Origin: Pectinophora gossypiella
Lineage: Eukaryota; Arthropoda; Insecta; Lepidoptera; Gelechiidae
DNA length: 64,000 nt
Assembly: GCF_024362695.1 (NCBI RefSeq)
Contig: NC_065404.1
Span: 10,766,604-10,830,603, forward strand
Direction of reading: 5' to 3'
Shown here: positions 1 through 12,582 of the stretch, piece by piece
Numbering within the stretch: position 1 is the stretch's first letter
Layout: every line of letters begins with the position of its first letter
Notes under the pieces: model-generated
What the model was told of the DNA's origin: nothing
What the model saw: only the letters and a program-made list of their open reading frames with translations
Database searches by the model: none
Translations under genes and position numbers: made by a program

Positions 1-719
1 CATCGTATAGAGTCCCACAATGGTCTGAGAACAACTAGTCTGATATCATAGTAAAAAAAAACGAAATTAGGTATAAGAACGTTAGGAAAGACGTGATCCC
101 TTAATTAATTTTAAAACAATGTTATATAATATTTACATAAGGGGATTTTTAAGATGTCTAATTCTTAGAAACTAAATTTTAATTTGCATTAGTGTAGGTA
201 AGGTATGTATCTTAGGGCAGTATCCAAACGTAGTAAAATGGAGTATGTATAGATTATTTAATGCAAGGCAATTGTTGATGCAATGCATGTCATTCTATAT
301 AATTAACAATGGCATCTGAATACAATAAACACTATAAGAAACACTTGCAACTTTCATAATTGTAAATATAATTAACCAATACTATTCTTCTGATTGAAAT
401 TATTCAACCAAAAAATATTAAGTAAAAATGTTAGGATCTTTACAAAACCAATTTAAATTCACATTAGCAAATACTCCAATTTAAATAATTCAATTCAATC
501 TAGTACATATTTATGACACAACTAGGCCGCTATGGCCTTGACTACAAAATAATGTAAATTGTGATTTTTACTTACTATTTTATACATCAAGTTCAGGGAA
601 TTAAATTATTATGCTCGCAGGATTTACGATCAAAAACATCCTTCAGGAAATTGTCTTCTACACTTTATTTAAATGCTTATGTTATTCATCCTTGTTTAGT
701 AGTAATTTTGAATACTAAC

Positions 720-3512
720 TTGGTACAAGAGGGGCTGTAGTCGAGGCAGCGGTCCATGCAGAAGACGACGCGGCGGTAGTCGCCGGCGTCCATGGCTCGC
801 TGCGCGTCTTCGTGTAGTCGCCGTAGGGATTCAAGCGCGCGGCGCTCGCTCGCTGCGCACTCTGCGCCGCCCAGTTCGGCCGCGCGCCGCGCTGCCTGCT
901 CCCCGCCCGACAGGTCGCCTGCAACACACGTACACATACTATATAGGATATACAAGCCACTTGATAGCCTTGTTACAGACTCATAATAGCATAGTTCTAA
1001 GACCGCGTATTGATCGACAGCGGGCAGCGAAGCGGTGGCGGCAGCGCCTATGATATGAGCGTGCGCGTAGTGGTGCGCGTGCTGCCGCAGCACCCTACGT
1101 GCCCGCTGTTACCCAGTGTAAGCCTAAGTCTACAAGCAGCTTCAAAATTAACAATTATCATCCACTTAGAAACCACCTATACAAAATTAATGAAGGCTTG
1201 CCATGACACAGCCTATTATAATTTATACAATTTTGTAATTTAACTTAACATCATACACCAAAATAATTACCTATCATAAAGTGCTAACCACAAGAGATAA
1301 GAGGCAGGTTGATTCATGTTCCTATGTGCAATACCTATATTGAGTTTCACAAAAGAATCAGTAATGTCTAAATAGCTCTTTAGACATACCTACTACTTAT
1401 CTGAGTAAACCACTACTGTATACAAGTATGTATACAATACTCTTGCCAACAGAATGTTATGGAACATCAGTGTTGAGATCATGATAACTTAGGAATTACT
1501 CAGAATACAATTGAGTTACTTTTGCTGCATAAATTTTACAGAACCTTGAGTGCAAGTATGGTTAGGTATAAGTAAATGAAGTTGAATGTATAATAAAGTT
1601 CCACCTACACATCAATATCATCAATTTTACAACTTAGGTAGGTAGGTTCTTAACAAGTTTATAGAAGATAAGTACATAATATAATGTTGTTTTGCCAATA
1701 ATCAATTAGGTTTGCTAGAGAAAAAAGTTAGAATACCTAGTTCTAAAACCATTTCTAGATTTCGTCTTAATTAGCTTAATTTCTCTATTTTTAGCTCTCA
1801 AATCAGCCAGATGGTGTTTATTTTAGCAATAATCGTGTATTTATTGGACCTTCATGTTACATCTAAAAGTAGTCTGTTTAACCAAATTGTTGTTGCCAAA
1901 CTCTGTTTATAATAAAAAAAATATATAATCTGTGGTCATGTGGTAAGACTGGTAAGGTGTCCCATGAGTGCAGTTAATAAACTTAATGAAATAACTTAAA
2001 TAGTAATGGAGATCACTAACCCTTATCTTGATTATTAAAAGCATAAACTATACAAAAATGTATGTAAATGTGGTGAAAAAATAACAAAATGTTATTGGTA
2101 TCTATCTTATTGAGCCTGAGTAATCGTATATCTTAGGGACTGCCCGTAGTTTGGGCCCATTACCCTAATAAAATGTCAAAATGAAAATTTTATTATAAGT
2201 TGAAAAAATTAATAACTGAAAATGCATGAAAAGCAAAAATATTTAAGTTAGATTTATATAATAGCATATCATTTAAAAATATATAAAAAATACTTTCATA
2301 AATACCTTACATACCCAATTATGAAATATTGTTCATATTGGCTTAACATTATAAAAGATTAGGAAGTATTGGAGATAAGGGAAGTAAGGTCATAAGCTTA
2401 AGACCTACTATGACCTAGAGTCACATTTTAATCTTTCAAATTGATTAGATTCACTGCTGGACAAAGGCATCATCCATTTCTTCACTCCAATGCAGAATAT
2501 AGAACTGTAAATACTTGAGTGACCAAATTTCTATAATTATACCCTTTCTCCATTTTAAAGCCAATTAATTTTATTTAAATTAGATTGTACATTAGAAAGT
2601 TACCATATTTGCATAACTGGATCTTCAAGTGCTAGTAATAAATGTTTACTAAATCTAGCCAATAGAGCAGGTAGTTTATAAACATTTACCTAAAGCAATG
2701 CAGCATTTCGCCATTCGGATGTATCCCTTAGTAAATGTGGGATCCAATGCCACAGATTTTTGAGCATCTTCTAAAGCTTTCTTGTACATGCCCAACATCA
2801 TGTAGCAAGCAGACCTGTTTCCATAGTATGCAGCATTCTCAGGACATAGTTTGATAGCCTCATCATACATAGCCAATGCACCTTTATAATTTTTGAATTT
2901 GTACAAGTGATTGCCACTTTCCTTTTTCTCTTCAGCAAGTCTGAAAAAAGCACATGTTTTCATTATTTCATTATTGTATAGCCTTTGCATTATATAAATT
3001 GAGTTTATTTATATCTATGTTATGGACTGAAATAACAAAATAAAAAAATACCAACAGAGAAAATGTAGAGCATACATTTGTTTGGTTCCAAAGTTTATTC
3101 AGGTGCAAGGTGCTCATACCACAGTAATAACCATTATATCTAATATATGTAATTAGTACTTCACGCCTACGCACTGAACTGCATTGATTGCTACTAAATA
3201 AGTCACCGACTCCTACCCACTCTCTCACCATAATAATAGCAGTGTGGTTGTCGTACTCCAACTAGGTCAAATGTCAAGGTACTCTTTTTCTAAAGAGTTC
3301 TAAAATGTATCGCAATATTATTAGGTTATTTGATCAGAATCGTTTCCGTGGTCAAACAGCTTTTAAATTTTTATTCAGATTTCAATGAGTTTCGAAAAAA
3401 ACAGATTATCGTGATCATATAAAATGAGACATAACTACTTTTACCTTTCAGGGCTTTTTGGTACTAGATCATCGATTGTTAGATCCAAATCCACCACGTC
3501 TGACTCTGCCAT
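720..3512 (-). CDS. DNAJC7: DNAJC7 (TPR2) co-chaperone, 5' exons only, partial
   Basis: DNAJC7 is a cytosolic co-chaperone that holds clients between Hsp70 and Hsp90 through TPR repeats and ends in a J domain. Three exons are readable on the minus strand: 3512-3445 (start MAESDVVDLDL), 2940-2690 and 918-720. Their phases join cleanly, with Arg split across the first junction and Gly across the second. Exon 2 carries a TPR pair with motifs such as NHLYKFKNYKGALAMYDEAI and YYGNRSACYMMLG. Exon 3 carries the family hallmark RRVVFCMDRCLDYSPSC, followed by a GTTAGT donor. The later TPRs and the J domain must lie left of base 1. Exon 3 is strikingly GC-rich compared with its AT-rich surroundings. 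It is divergent from DOLPP1. Identity is very likely from recalled family sequence; the gene is incomplete only because of the window edge. Confidence 0.9.
919..2689 (-). other. DNAJC7 intron 2, no gene seen
   Basis: This is 1.8 kb of AT-rich intron between DNAJC7 exons 2 and 3. The open frames crossing it continue from exon 3 or are short and AT-rich. I see no recognisable mobile element in it. Confidence 0.6.
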
Positions 3513-4120
3513 TTTTTGGTACTGTATTTAATCAGGAAATTTTTATTTTGTAATAAAATGTCCTCTATTTTGACGACGGATTCACAAAAGAACGATTACT
3601 ACCAACCATAGAGCACACACATGCTGCTAGTGTCCGATCAAGGAACATAAAACCTATATTTTACCGAAAATAATATCATTTCAAATCGCATATCAAATCG
3701 ATTATAACTCAAAATTATTGGTTACGTTCTATGGTTTAGAAATCGGATACATACATACAACACTATACTTTATGTTATGTGACACCATTGTTTGGCTGAT
3801 ATTTACAGCAATTGCAGTGATGTTTCTTTTTACTGTTTATTTTCATTGATATTTCGATATTATTATTGTACATTGACCTTTTATGTTGATTATTGTTTGA
3901 CTTAAAATCATAAAGATTTTGCTTTCATACTTACCATGTATCCGAATCCAACTACGTGACGTCATTTGACATTAGACTGGTCATTTGTCAATTTTTTGTA
4001 GTCGTCGGCGGGGAGTTATTGCGATTTGTTTTAGACAAATAATGAATTAAAGAATAAAAAAATATCAGTTTTATTTGTAATGTGATAAAAATACGTAGTT
4101 TTTATTTAGATGAATTGAAA
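3513..4120. promoter_or_regulatory. Shared promoter region of DNAJC7 and DOLPP1
   Basis: Only 608 bases separate the two start codons, which face away from each other, so both promoters must lie here. I see no clear TATA box for either gene. The motif TACGTGACGTCATTTGAC near 3953-3970 contains a CRE-like TGACGTCA, a plausible element for housekeeping control. The assignment is inferred from geometry. Confidence 0.5.
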
Positions 4121-5455
4121 ATGGAGGATTCAATTACTCCATTGAGCGAAGCTTTGGATGATAACGATGTCGAGTGGCAACCACTCGCTCTCACTTTGGT
4201 TGAGTACCCAAAAGGTATTTACTTTGCATAACATTTGTCCGTTTATTATTGGTTACAGCTATAAAATGGATATTTAACGCCTAGAACTAAGTTCTATACA
4301 CTTTGAGATGATTATTATTATTATATTATTGGTATCAACAGAGCAATGTGTTTATTTTCAGGCGATTGGATTGGTAAATTTTTTGCATTTATAAGTTTAT
4401 CGCCTTTTGGGATCGGCGCCGGATTTGTTGCGTTGATATTGTTTCGACGAGATTTGCATACTGTGAGTAATAACTATGTGTATCTGTTACCAAGTTTACA
4501 ACATTTGTTTGCCAGTGACATTAACTTTAATGTTACTATGTTTTAATGTTTCAGATAGCATTTTTCTGCGGGACCCTAGTCAATGAGCTGTTGAACATAA
4601 TATTGAAACATATTATTTGTGAAGCAAGGCCGCTTGCTAGAGGACATTTGTATAACGAGTATGGAATGCCATCGTCACATGCTCAATTTGTGTGGTTCTT
4701 TAGCTTTTATGTTTTGTATTTTGTACTTATTCGGTAAGTGAGCATGATTATTATATTTGCGTTTAAGAGACACTGTGACTAAGTGCACATATTTTATTTG
4801 TGATATAATATTAGTCATTATATTCTTTCCATCTAGATTCAAAATTTTATTTTAATGTATCATTATAGAACATTGAAAAGCTCTTAGTTCTATACAGTGC
4901 ACCTGTCACTTACTTGTAAATAATTATAAATTATATAATAACTCTCCTTATAAATTGCAGGTTGCATCACATAAACAATAACAGTATCATATCACAAGTG
5001 TGGAGGATCATCATAGTTGGTGGTTGCATGCTCCTGGCACTACTAGTGAGCATTGGCAGGGTGTACCTACATTACCACACCACCTGGCAGGTTGTTGTGG
5101 GAGCCATTGTGGGCATTCTGTTTGCTACAGGATGGTTTGCAGTTGTCCATAGAGTTTTCACACCACTGTTCCCTCAGTTGGTCTCCATGTAAGTATAGAA
5201 GTGATTTCTAAATCCTCAAAGTTGATTATATCTTTAAACTAATGTAAGTGCACACTCATTGAATAGTACCGGTCAATTTTGATAACATTTTGTTACAGTA
5301 ACATATTTATTTTGCATTACAGAAAATTATGTGAAATGCTGATGATAAGAGACACGACATTGATTCCAAATGTGCTGTGGTTCGAGTACACGACGTCGCG
5401 GCAGGAGGCTCGTGCTCGCGGGCGCAAGATGGCGGCGTGCAAGCCGGCGCAATGA
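4121..5455 (+). CDS. DOLPP1: Dolichyldiphosphatase 1
   Basis: This enzyme removes a phosphate from dolichyl diphosphate on the lumenal face of the ER, recycling the lipid carrier for N-glycosylation. The exons are 4121-4214, 4362-4462, 4555-4733, 4961-5188 and 5323-5455, all with GT-AG borders and continuous phase, giving 244 residues against about 238 in mammals. PAP2-type phosphatase motifs are visible: Lys83 and Arg90-Pro91 in KHIICEARP, PSSH at 104-107, and Arg158 with His164 in GRVYLHYH. Several hydrophobic stretches look like membrane segments. The C-terminus keeps the family signature IRDTTLIPNVLWFEYT. The start MEDSITPLSEAL is the first ATG and leads straight into the conserved LTLVEYPKG. 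The frame after the TGA stays open and GC-rich, but I take the TGA as the real end. Confidence 0.95.
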
Positions 5456-5881
5456 CGGTGCGCCTGCCTCGTGAGCCGCGACCCGCGACGCCGGCCGCGC
5501 GCGTGACGCTACGTTGCCGCCGCGGCCATCGCGCTGGTCGGCGGCCTACTGCTCACACAGTTCGGGGACGACTCGCTCCTCTCGTTCTGAGACTATTCCT
5601 ATCTACACTATAAATCGCGACAATTTTCTCAGTGTTTCCTTGGTGACAGTTCCGTTCACGGTGTAAGCATTTATCAGAACCGATCGCCTCGTAAAGATTC
5701 GAGAAGTTGTCGTGAGCTATAATAGTCACGACCCATGTCGTGTATCACATTCTGTTGTATCTATCGCAATAATTATCTTTGTAAGCGACTCGATACTCTA
5801 ATAGTATTAGCGTTGTTTTTATGGATTAATAGATTCTAGGAATGGAATTTTTAAAGATGTTTGTATGAGAAAACAACTAGA

Positions 5882-5887
5882 AATAAA
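5882..5887 (+). terminator. Candidate poly(A) signal of DOLPP1
   Basis: A canonical AATAAA lies about 430 bases after the DOLPP1 stop. Further signals occur downstream, so longer 3' UTRs are possible. Confidence 0.4.
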
Positions 5888-8197
5888 GTTGAATTAAAAA
5901 ACCATTGTGTCAAAGTAACTTTCATGGTTTCGGCGGTTGTGTTGTAACAAATTTATAGGGTATTAATGTGAAATGTATAAAGCAGATTGTTTGCTATGAA
6001 GCAGCAAAATATTAAACAGTTTCATTCTTACAAAGAGAAAGTTAAATTGAAAAAGTCTGACTGGGATGGGATTTTAACCCACTTATATAATGCATATTTT
6101 TGATTAAATCTTCATGTTTTTAAATGTTTGTATCAAGTATAAATTGTTAATTAAAACCATTCAACTTAATTTCGCTTCACATGTGATGGTTCTCTTATTT
6201 AAGATTTATTGTGATGATTATAGATAATTTAAAAGACAATGCTATTTTCTCCCAATGATATGCCTCAATGAAATTTCTATATATTGTAATGTTTTCAGTA
6301 TCTAAAACTGAAATTTGATGTTAAATGTATGTGTATAGTGTAGCAGGTCGGCGTAATTTATTATGAATCAGATTTTGTATTATGCATGTTGTGCTTGTTT
6401 AGTGTGTAAAACTAGTTTCTCATCTCATAATCCTCTTCTGTGGTAAAGTTCGCAAACAATCGCGACACACGATTATTACAATGGAAAATTAAGGGTGCTG
6501 GCACACTAATAAACTATTGATATTTCGATTGATATTTATCGAAAGACATCAGGTGATGAGATTCAATTAGACCTTTCTTGGTGGCTTTTATAGGGCAGCT
6601 TCTATTCATACAGTACTAATAAAGTTTTATATAAATCATGTCATTGCACATATGCGATATTCATTTCACAGAACACACTTCACCTAGTAACCGCGTAAAA
6701 TGATCGTCATTCTTATTTCTCATACGATAAGTATCTAATCACAGTGTGTGCTTCCAATTAAAGTATTTGCTAATTCTATCGATATTTCAATCATTATCAT
6801 TACACACTATCGTAGCTAGTTCGATTAAATCTAGCTGTTTTTGTGCTCTAGTCAATATGACTGTGTACATCGCGCCCCGTATTTATGTAATTGAAAATAT
6901 ACTAGTTAATAAAAATAGTACACGCAATGCCTTTAAACATATGCCTCAAAACAAATCTGTACATAGCATCATGATCACTTACTTAGTTTTTAAAAGAGAT
7001 ATCGAATGATATTGGGACATTCAATATTCAAATGCTGCCGGACGGCTTTTGACGGATTTAGAACTGTAACAGGAGTGTGGTTTTTGGTAAATACCAGTAA
7101 GCATGTCGTTAAAGGAAAAGAAGGTTTGGTTCCAAATGTGGAAGCTTGAAATATAATAATTGAAATAAGGTTTGTTTAAGTGCACTTTACAATATTGTGC
7201 AATAATTCATGTGGTCATGATGCGATGTATAAGTGTGGGAATGTAAGTATGCTCACTAGTATCGGTATCATACATTAAGCAACATACCCACCTTGTTAAC
7301 ATTTGTAATTATCCGCTAAAGAGTTTAATAGTTCGATTCGCTAAATGTACATGTTGTGTCGTTAACTTATAAAAAAACTAATTAAAATTTATATTTTTAC
7401 TTTTTTAGAAATTGAGACATTTTTTAATAGAGGAAGATATACCTATTTAGAAGATTTGATCGATATATACTTAGTTGATAAGTAATGTATTTGATAGATT
7501 TAGGTATCAAACAAAAAAATACATAAGGCATGTATTTTGTAAGCATAATAAGTCTTGTCGCGAGAAATAAGATTTGTGTATATTTCGTACTATTCAAAGG
7601 TATATGACCGATGTTTTATATTTTAGAACGTCGTAAAAAATATACGGGCAATAAAAATCCGACATAATATTTGTCGACTTTTATGAAATAGGCCCCAGAT
7701 CAGTTAACAGACAGACTATAGTCGAATATGCAAATGACGATTTTCTATAGGTTTTAGAATTTAGTGCTCAATGATCCAGATATTCGTGTTTTTCCTAAAC
7801 AACAAAAAATGCTTGATTTATTAAACTATTTATCTATCTTTGTTAACACGCACATGCAATAACCTCATGACATTGTGTATTGTTAAATTCTCAAAATGTA
7901 AATGTGCTGATCATATTATGATATTTTTCAGTCGAAGTCGAGAGTATTTTAAAGTATACCAAAAATTATCACAAAATGAGTTGTTTTTTTTATCTCACAA
8001 GTTACTTTTTCTCCTTGAATTTTCTAATCTGTGATATAGCCACATCATTCGAGATTAGCTCCTATGGGTCGAGACTTTTCCAGCTATACAACTCATCATA
8101 CGCCTTACATCTTAACACAGACTGTGGATATTTTGTTGTAAATCTTACTGATTATATTGTAATTGAAAATATAACACAGATATAATGATGGAAATAA
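5888..8197. other. Intergenic or long 3' UTR, nothing recognised
   Basis: This is 2.3 kb of AT-rich sequence. Short open frames (for example 6746-7009 and 7840-8185, plus strand) have the composition of random AT-rich DNA and no recognisable motifs. I see no RNA gene or mobile element. Confidence 0.5.
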
Positions 8198-8216
8198 TTT
8201 ATTATAACAAACTTCA

Positions 8217-11079
8217 TTATTTAAGATTTGCAAGATAATTTGCATCCTCAGTTTTTAGTTTTCCATGCTTTGATAGTGTCGACAGGTTTCTCCGAATTGA
8301 GATGTTTTTCGTCTAAAATATATAAATCTTTGTTTAATTAGATGTTACAATACAGTCGTAATATATGATAATAGGTAAGCATTAATGTATCAACTTACTC
8401 GTCGCAACTTGATTGCCATTATGTATTGCCTGAAAGGTAAAAAACAATTCAACATTTCTAGAAAAAAAATAAAAAGTTACACAACACTTATTACCATAAA
8501 TTGCTTCTATGCTGGACTGGGAGTGCATAAATAACATAAAATTCTACATTTTGCGTTTTACATAGTCTCATCATCTTACTATACGATTCACGAATCGCTA
8601 TCTTTGTATCAAAAGTAGCTTGGAGTTCCTTTCTGATTAGTTGTGGTTGTGCACATCTCAGGCGAATTACACGACTAAGATTACCGATTCGACTTCTTAT
8701 CGTGTAGGTTGTGTGGTGGAAAACCAACCTCATCAACCCTGGTGTCAGGGTTATTATTGAGTCGCCATAGGCCCCTGACATGACTCATGTAACGACTACG
8801 TACTTACATCAGTAAGTAGTAACTGGGACCAACGGCTTAACGTGCCTTCCGAAGCACGGATCATCTTACTTTCGGAAAATCAGGTGATCACCCTGTAATG
8901 TCCTAGCCAAACTAGGGATCACAAGGTGATTTTTGTGACATTTCCCCACCGGGATTCGAACCCGGGACCTCCGGATCGTGAGCACAACGCTCAACCACTG
9001 GACCACGGAGGCCGTTACCGATTTTACGGTATACATACATTATGGGAAGAATTTTCTCTGGTAGTTGAAGAACCTTTGCCCAACGGTGGCTCGCGGGCTA
9101 CGAACAGTTTTTTTCGTCTTCTTATCTTCCTTGCATCGTCCTCTACGTTTTCACCGTCAGCTGTGTAATCACTAGAAGAAGCTGTTCAAAATACGTATCA
9201 GTTGGTATCTTAAGTATTATACTTACTGGGTATTAATGATTAGTGAAAGTTTTGAGGGATGATTCAGACCATGATTCCAAGTTAATATCAAGTGGAATTT
9301 TCCGTCGCAAAAGTATGGAATATAAAATTATTTAAGAAAACGCTAAAATTAACACGATTTTTCCGACAGGAAATTTCACTTGATATCCACTCAGAATCAT
9401 GGTCCGACTCATTCCCATGAGTGACTGAGAGGGTCTCTCAGTATTCGTTACAGTGTCATTAACACCCAATACGTACTTCTATGGCTTCCTGGCGTAGTGT
9501 AAGTGACATCGTAACGTAACGAATACTGAGGGGAATGATTGAGATCATTATCCCGAGTTAATAAAGAGGAGTGGAATTTTCCATCGCAAAAGTATAGAAT
9601 TGAAAAAAAAATAGAAAGTCTTGAATTTTGCGACGGAAAATTCCGTCGGAATCATGGTCTGAATCATCCCCATAAGTATTCGTTACGATGTCACTAACGT
9701 TACAGTATATTTTACCTAGTAATATGTATGTATCATGTTATAATTATTTACGTACTGCTATCAAAGAAACTAGAATCAAGTGAGCAGTGTGAGTTGCTGG
9801 TTTCAGCTAGACTTTCCAACCATTGCTGTAAAAAAATATTCCATTGTCCATTATAACTATAAATTTACGTATTTGAGTATACAGGGTGTTAGTGACATCG
9901 TCACTTCATCATGAATTTTGCGGCGGAAAAATCAACTTGATATTAACTTAGAATCATCCCCCTCAGTACCTATTCGTTACGATATGTCACTAACACCCTG
10001 TATATTTGTAAACAAGTTCATATACTTAAAAGTGTACCTTGTCTCGAGGAATTAGCCTGTTAGCTCTTTTCATGAAAGTGAAATTTGCCTTTTCCCCTAA
10101 GTCTACTAAGTGCCGAGTTACTTCCGTAGTTGACATGGCCTTTGTCAGCATTCCTTCGAGTGTCTGTGGGTCCCTTTCTAGCAGGCCAGGGAACATGATA
10201 GCCAAGGGTTTCATTTGTGGTCCGTCTTCACATTCTACCTAAATGGGCAATGTAGTTATCACGGGGCATAGAAACTAGGGTATGTACTTGTAACAAAATG
10301 GAGTGACTACTTAGTGTAGAGTGTTGATGAACCGAACATTGCATTCGGAAGAACGTTACATACCTAAGCAAATATTCTAGATAACAGACCATTAGGATTT
10401 ATAAAAGGAGATAGCTGTATATTTTTATAGAAATGTTTTACAAGTTGTAGAACCGCTTCGTCGTCGCCAACTACGTTCGAGCTCGATGGCGTCGGGGCGT
10501 CTGGGAATGGGCTTTGTAATATGTCTACCCACTCGGAGTCTTTGGCCTGCAGGGGGCAGACCTGCTCCGGACACTCACTCCTGCCATCATCTCTATGGTT
10601 TAGTGGTTTCTGCATAACAAACAACGCAATTTAGCAGAATGTGGTTCTTAATTTGCGCATCCACTTGTGCGGAATCGGAATGGATGCGCGAGCTTTAGTG
10701 ATATTTTACTTTATAAAAGCATTTCAATATGTTTCATTCGGGGAAACGCGACTATCATTCCAGACATGTCGAAGACGTCGAATAGAGGATCTTATCCGGT
10801 ATAGCACGTAAGTTATATACCTACTATTGCGATGGCCTGGAAATATGTCCCTATGGTGTAAATATCATGCTAAACTCATAGGACATCAATAACAAAAGTA
10901 GTTTCAAGTTCGTAAATTGCTGTGTAAGGCACTCTATTAGGGATTATAGGCGTGAGTTTATGAGCACTAATGTTTATTAATATTATGAAGTATATATAAT
11001 TTACAGGCGGGTCCGGGTTCGTTGTCGCTTGGGTTTTCTGCTTAGGTCTTTTATATTTCTTGTGTGGGTTGTTGTTCAT
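8217..11079 (-). CDS. Unrecognised multi-exon gene with an in-frame TAG
   Basis: I do not recognise this family. Exons on the minus strand: 11079-11005 (start MNNNPHKKYKRPKQKTQ, basic), 10609-10364, 10238-10038, 9825-9756, 9181-9039, one ending at 8495 with an unresolved start near 8600-8690, 8429-8399, and a last exon of about 8307-8217 ending in TAA. Phases agree across the first five exons and across the last three. Motifs include MFPGLLERDPQTLEGML and a basic stretch KIRRRKKLFVAREPP. The C-terminal part is Lys/Arg-rich (MAIKLRRTKNISIRRNL). An AATAAA on the minus strand lies at 8203-8198. The oddity is that exon 2, read in phase, ends in TAG at 10366-10364, exactly at a strong AG|GTATGT donor. 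The join to the 8495 exon is not settled; a SINE occupies the intron there. It may be a nuclear protein, judging only by its basic segments. Confidence 0.55.
8692..9015 (-). mobile_element. tRNA-headed SINE, family A, near full length
   Basis: Read on the minus strand, the element starts with a tRNA-like head holding GGCCTCCGTGGTCCAGTGG (A-box side) and GGGTTCGAATCCCGG (B box), then a body with GTGCTTCGGAAGGCACG and a tail near TCAACCTCACAACC. It sits in an intron of the unrecognised gene. Other copies lie at 15903, 30950, 44045, 56273 and 61512. The tRNA part would not fold into a working tRNA and is the Pol III promoter of the SINE. Confidence 0.85.
9230..9715. repeat. Compound foldback element, two units joined by a linker
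   Basis: Two palindromic units lie head to tail. Each runs from a GTTAGTGACATCGTAACGA-type end through GATGATTCAGACCATGATTC and AGTGGAATTTTCCGTCGC, then repeats the same parts inverted. The middle (about 9455-9510) matches the linker between units at 28.8 kb and 49.2 kb. No open frame is present, so it would be non-autonomous. Confidence 0.7.
9881..10008. repeat. Short foldback element with both ends intact
   Basis: This is a compact copy of the same family. It begins ACAGGGTGTTAGTGACATCG and ends with the inverse TGTCACTAACACCCTGT, flanked by TAT on both sides. It lies in the intron between exons 3 and 4 of the unrecognised gene. Confidence 0.75.
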
Positions 11080-11329
11080 ATTGCAAATAACATTTTGAAA
11101 GTCATTTTGATTACTATTAAAAATGATAAAATGGCATTATTAAATGCAATGTATGCACTATCTACATTGACAACGAAATGTCAAACACTATAATCATGGA
11201 TTAGGCATTGCATTCACTTATATGGGTCAAATAAAAACTTCATACAGGCAGGTCTCGTGGTTATTTTTGACGCAAAATTTTAACTGCCATCTCTTAACAA
11301 GATCCAGAATTAATAACTCGAACTATGTA

Positions 11330-11700
11330 TTATACATACCATGATTCTGACTTAATCACAAGTAGAATTTCCTGTCGGAAAATTCATAAAAATTTAAGTG
11401 TTTTTTTTTATTATTTTTCGTTCCATACTTTTGCGACGAAACATTCGACTTGAAATCAACTTAGAATCATGGTCTGATTCATCCCTCAAAGTTTTCGTTA
11501 CGATGTCACTAACACCCTGTACCCTGTACTTACATGTATGTACGTATAAGTAATACAGGCTGTTAGTGACATCGTAACGAAAATTTTGGGGGATGATTCA
11601 GAGTTGATATGAAGTGGAATTTTCTGTCGCAAAAGTATGGTACGGAAAATAATTAAATATTCAGTAAATTTTTTTTTACAGGAAAATCCACTTTATAGTG
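11330..11700. repeat. Two foldback-family fragments
   Basis: The part at about 11335-11525 ends with an intact CACTAACACCCTGTA terminus. The part at about 11557-11700 begins with GGCTGTTAGTGACATCG and is truncated. The two face each other, as in the compound elements elsewhere in the window, around a short spacer. Confidence 0.6.
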
Positions 11701-11734
11701 TACCTATACTTACTATATACCGGGAAAAAACATG

Positions 11735-12035
11735 AAAATACATCTGCCATTTTGACTCTCAATATATCGATTGCGTTATAACTTTCCCCTAAAGGAGATA
11801 CAGACTTAAAGCATAGGTACTGAATAGTACAGATTAGGTACAATTCTTTGGGATTTTACTAATTACTCAACAATGTGTGTATGTCGGAGAAAGAGCGAGA
11901 AAATGAAATACACCCGCCTATTTGACTGTCAAGATGGCGGGGGTACCTTGAATGTCTTATAACTTTCCTCGGAATGAGGTAGGTACTAATGTTTAAAGCA
12001 TAGGTACTGAATAGTACAGTAGGTACAATAGGCTA
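11735..12035. repeat. Imperfect direct duplication, about 130-bp unit
   Basis: The block around 11735-11850 reappears at about 11890-12030. Shared landmarks are TTATAACTTTCC, then AAAGCATAGGTACTGAATAG, then TAGGTACAAT. The copies have diverged by small changes. No gene is seen. Confidence 0.6.
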
Positions 12036-12300
12036 GTTTCCAACTAGTCAAATCAGTTACTTTTTCCTAAACGTCAAAACACGAAATTACTATGGAATTT
12101 GTATGAAAACTGTGACGTCTACTACTGTGACGTCATAGAAAAACGTGATAAAATGTCGGACTTATTCTTACGTTTTTCTTGATTAAAATTCATAAAAAAG
12201 TTAAATAGAAAAAACGAAATGTTTTTCGTTAGTTTAAGATCTGTCTTTTTTTAGCAATGAGAATTTCATAATTTATCTTGAACCTAGTACACGACCCATT
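12030..12300. repeat. Dispersed repeat, copy 1 (unclassified)
   Basis: It starts with AATAGGCTAGTTTCCAACTA and includes AAACGTGATAAAATGTCGGA and GATTAAAATTCATAAA. A second copy in the same orientation lies at 30357-30605 and a partial one at 37440-37560. No terminal repeats or coding capacity are seen. Confidence 0.65.
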
Positions 12301-12582
12301 TCGATATAACCGCCATTTTGACTCATTCAAAATGTGTATGTGAAATCACAGACATTTCAATGTATGTGAGGTCATAGAGCAACTCTGTGTAAACTTTGAT
12401 AGTGTATTTCAGGATTATTGAATGGTGTGGACAGAACTAGCTGGTCAATTAATTGCGTCCGCCACATCACTCCCCCCCCATCAGACCGGTTGCATTCAAT
12501 GGTACAGCATTAATGATTCATATGGAATTTTATACAAAAATTATATAATATAATATCATCTATTTTATTAATTATAATTTAC

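Noticed and set aside
5377..5613. Plus-strand Arg/Pro-rich frame at the DOLPP1 end
   Set aside because: It is in another frame than the DOLPP1 last exon and owes its length to GC content.
8935..9015. tRNA-like sequence with good A and B boxes (also at 31200, 44590 and in family B heads)
   Set aside because: Each is the 5' head of a SINE with the SINE body attached, and the same head recurs across the window. They are not tRNA genes.
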